Part shown: piece after piece, positions 4,825 through 6,465 of the stretch
How positions within the stretch are numbered: the first letter of the stretch is position 1
Layout of the letters: each line of letters begins with the position of its first letter
Assembly: GCA_945988865.1 (NCBI GenBank)
Contig: CAMFTQ010000039.1
Span: forward strand, 1 to 6,465
DNA: 6,465 nucleotides
Reading direction: 5' to 3'
Source of the DNA: an uncultured Anaeromassilibacillus sp.
GTDB taxonomy: Bacteria > Bacillota > Clostridia > Oscillospirales > Acutalibacteraceae
The notes under the pieces: model-generated
Told to the model about the DNA's origin: nothing
The model's database searches: none
The model's input: only the letters and a program-made list of their open reading frames with translations
Program-made: the position numbers and the translations under genes

Positions 4825-6189
4825 ATGAGCTTTGGCGAAAACATTTTAAAATATAAGGACGATATACTCAAAGACTTGGCTACACTTGTTGAGCTTGAGT
4901 CTGTTGCCGACTATAACCCTGATGATTGCAAAAAAGCACTTGATTTTGTGCTTAAAAGAGCGCAGGAGTTCGGACTTGTGACAAAAAGCGTTGAGGATAA
5001 GGCAGGTCACGCAGAGCTTGGCAACGGTGAAAAGCTGTGCGGTGTGCTTACTCATCTTGACGTAGTGCCAAAGGGCAACAACTGGACAATGCAGCCCTTT
5101 GAGCTGACAAGAAAAAACGGCAGGCTCTACGGCAGAGGTGTAGCAGACGACAAGGGTGCGGCTATTGTTACGCTTTATTGCCTGAAGGCGCTTAAGGACA
5201 GCGGTATCAAGGGCGAAAATAGAATAAGGGCGATTTTCGGCACAAGTGAAGAAAACGGTATGGAGGATATGGATTTATACTTTAAAAGTGAAGCTATGCC
5301 CGATATGTCGTTTACTCCCGACAGCAACTACGGAATTTGTCGCTGTGAAAAGGGAATTTTACAGCTTGAAATATATGCGGATACTCACAACGGCACGGTG
5401 CTGACGGAGTTTCATTCGGGCAAGGCTGTAAACGCAGTACCCGACACTGCGTATGCTATGCTTGACTGCACAGAAACTGAGGACCAAAGGCTTCTCAGAT
5501 TGGCAGACGCAAGTGACGGCGACTTTGAATTTCACTACACGATAGACGGACTTATGGTACTTAGCAGAGGTAAGGCTGCTCACGCCTGCGAGGTGCAAAA
5601 CGGCTTTAATGCGGCAACTGCGCTTGTAAATCTGCTGTCGCACAACTTCACATACGATTCGCTCGGCAGTATATGCACATTTTTAAACTGCCGCATAAAT
5701 AACGAGATAAACGGAAATTCACTCGGAATAAAAATGCGTGACTCGTCATCGGGGCAATTAACGGTAAATGTCGGCACTGTTCACATTACGGACTCCTACG
5801 CTACCGCAACGCTTGACGTGCGTTACCCTGTAACAATGGACGGCAAAAGAATACTAAGCCGTATCATCTTTGCCGCTATGCAGGAGGGGCTTCACGTAAA
5901 GACAATCAATCACAGCACTCCGCTTGTGATTGACGAGGATTCAAGGCTTATCGGTATTTTATCGCAAGCCTATGAAAATGTAACAGGTGAAAAACCGCAG
6001 ATATATTCCACAGGCGGCGGAACATACGCAAGAAAGCTCGGCGGCAAGGGCGTAGCCTTCGGCCCTGTTTTCCCTGACGATAAATGCAATATGCACAACG
6101 CAGACGAGAGCCTTGATGAGGAAAAATTCTTTAAACACGCTCAGATCTGCTTAGAGGCTATGTATAAGCTGTTTACAGAAAAATTATAA
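4825..6189 (+). CDS. M20-family metallopeptidase, PepV-type dipeptidase
   Basis: This 454-residue protein matches the PepV branch of peptidase family M20 (about 470 residues in Lactobacillus), cytoplasmic dizinc enzymes that split dipeptides in peptide and amino-acid salvage. Metal and catalytic residues are all visible: His77 and Asp79 in THLDVVPKG, bridging Asp108 in GRGVADDKG, catalytic base Glu142 and metal ligand Glu143 in GTSEENG, Asp166 in FTPDSNYG, and His424 in CNMHNADE. His253 in GKAAHA and the STGGGTYAR loop (395-403) fit the lid and substrate-binding parts of the family. There is no signal peptide. The ATG at 4825 follows GAGG at 4814-4817 by seven bases. The gene has its own promoter, with a palindrome at the start site, and no terminator before the next gene 19 bases downstream. 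The exact substrate range is not readable from sequence. Confidence 0.93.
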   Translation: MSFGENILKYKDDILKDLATLVELESVADYNPDDCKKALDFVLKRAQEFGLVTKSVEDKAGHAELGNGEKLCGVLTHLDVVPKGNNWTMQPFELTRKNGRLYGRGVADDKGAAIVTLYCLKALKDSGIKGENRIRAIFGTSEENGMEDMDLYFKSEAMPDMSFTPDSNYGICRCEKGILQLEIYADTHNGTVLTEFHSGKAVNAVPDTAYAMLDCTETEDQRLLRLADASDGDFEFHYTIDGLMVLSRGKAAHACEVQNGFNAATALVNLLSHNFTYDSLGSICTFLNCRINNEINGNSLGIKMRDSSSGQLTVNVGTVHITDSYATATLDVRYPVTMDGKRILSRIIFAAMQEGLHVKTINHSTPLVIDEDSRLIGILSQAYENVTGEKPQIYSTGGGTYARKLGGKGVAFGPVFPDDKCNMHNADESLDEEKFFKHAQICLEAMYKLFTEKL

Positions 6190-6208
6190 TTTTACAGGCG
6201 GTGTCGTT

Positions 6209-6465
6209 TTGAACGCAGAAAAGAACATAAAAAATCAGGCAAGAGTTATTCTTAGAAACGGTAATTTTACAAAGGGCATCGGTGTTTTTACCGTTTTGAT
6301 GATGTTTGTAATTCTTATTTACCTTTTCAGATATTTCTTAATCTGTGCAGCGGTAGGAGATGAATATTTTGATAACGGTCACGCACTGTCGGCTGATGAA
6401 GCTGTGCGTCTTGTAACAATAAACACGCTGACGTGGATTTTTGCCCTTTTCTGCTCGCCTGTTAT
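6209..6465 (+). CDS. N-terminal part of an unrecognised membrane protein, cut by the window edge
   Basis: An open frame of 85 codons plus two bases runs off the right edge. It starts at TTG 6209, chosen because AGGCGGTG (6196-6203) lies five bases upstream. The first in-frame ATG would be codon 31, inside a membrane helix. The upstream GTG at 6201 is in another frame and meets TGA at once. The protein begins MNAEKNIKNQARVIL, then has a membrane helix at about residues 24-50, a polar acidic loop (about 51-66, DEYFDNGHALSADEA) and the start of a second helix (about 70-85). The pattern of a short KNQAR...RNGN leader before the first helix recalls DUF975-type integral membrane proteins, but the match is too slight to claim. 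It sits 19 bases behind the dipeptidase and is probably co-transcribed with it. Confidence 0.72.
   Translation, partial: MNAEKNIKNQARVILRNGNFTKGIGVFTVLMMFVILIYLFRYFLICAAVGDEYFDNGHALSADEAVRLVTINTLTWIFALFCSPV

Overview
The window is an ordinary chromosomal segment of a moderately AT-rich, Gram-positive-type bacterium. It is most likely a gut Clostridia member of the Ruminococcus/Oscillospiraceae kind. The clues are AGGAGG-type ribosome sites, intergenic regions with sigma-A style TATAAT boxes, a LytR-CpsA-Psr (LCP) wall ligase, a secreted NlpC/P60 hydrolase with Glu/Thr-rich linkers, a PepV-like dipeptidase, and an intergenic element built from CTCCCCT...AGGGGAG hairpins. The assignment is inferred from protein style and is not proven.

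Layout. Positions 49-1644 (minus) encode a secreted, membrane-anchored NlpC/P60 cell-wall hydrolase with its own promoter (1739-1767) and a GAAA-loop terminator (2-35). Positions 1645-2227 are a 583-base gene-free stretch. It holds that promoter, a WalR-box-like direct repeat over the start site (1721-1737), a second spaced TGTAAT pair (1850-1865), an isolated hairpin relic (1880-1908), a 14-base tandem repeat (1912-1943), a transposase-free inverted-repeat element of about 236 bases (1948-2183), and the terminator of the next operon (2189-2223). Positions 4613 down to 2228 (minus) hold three genes read in one direction: a YfbR-type 5'-deoxynucleotidase, an LCP protein with a GTG start, and a four-helix membrane protein of unknown role 18 bases behind it. 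Positions 4614-4824 are a divergent promoter region with an extended -10 promoter for the plus-strand gene and a large AT-rich palindrome at its start site. Positions 4825-6189 (plus) encode an M20 dipeptidase of the PepV type. It is followed after 19 bases by the first 85 codons of an unrecognised membrane protein with a TTG start, cut by the right edge.

How the genes fit together. Two products act on the cell wall: the NlpC/P60 protein cuts peptidoglycan peptides, and the LCP protein attaches glycopolymers to peptidoglycan. The PepV-like dipeptidase and the deoxynucleotidase are housekeeping salvage enzymes. I see no defence system, prophage, CRISPR array, tRNA or rRNA. The most interesting signals are regulatory and structural: the possible WalR site on the wall hydrolase gene, the operator-like palindrome before the dipeptidase, and the composite inverted-repeat element. 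I did not find a convincing new multi-gene system.
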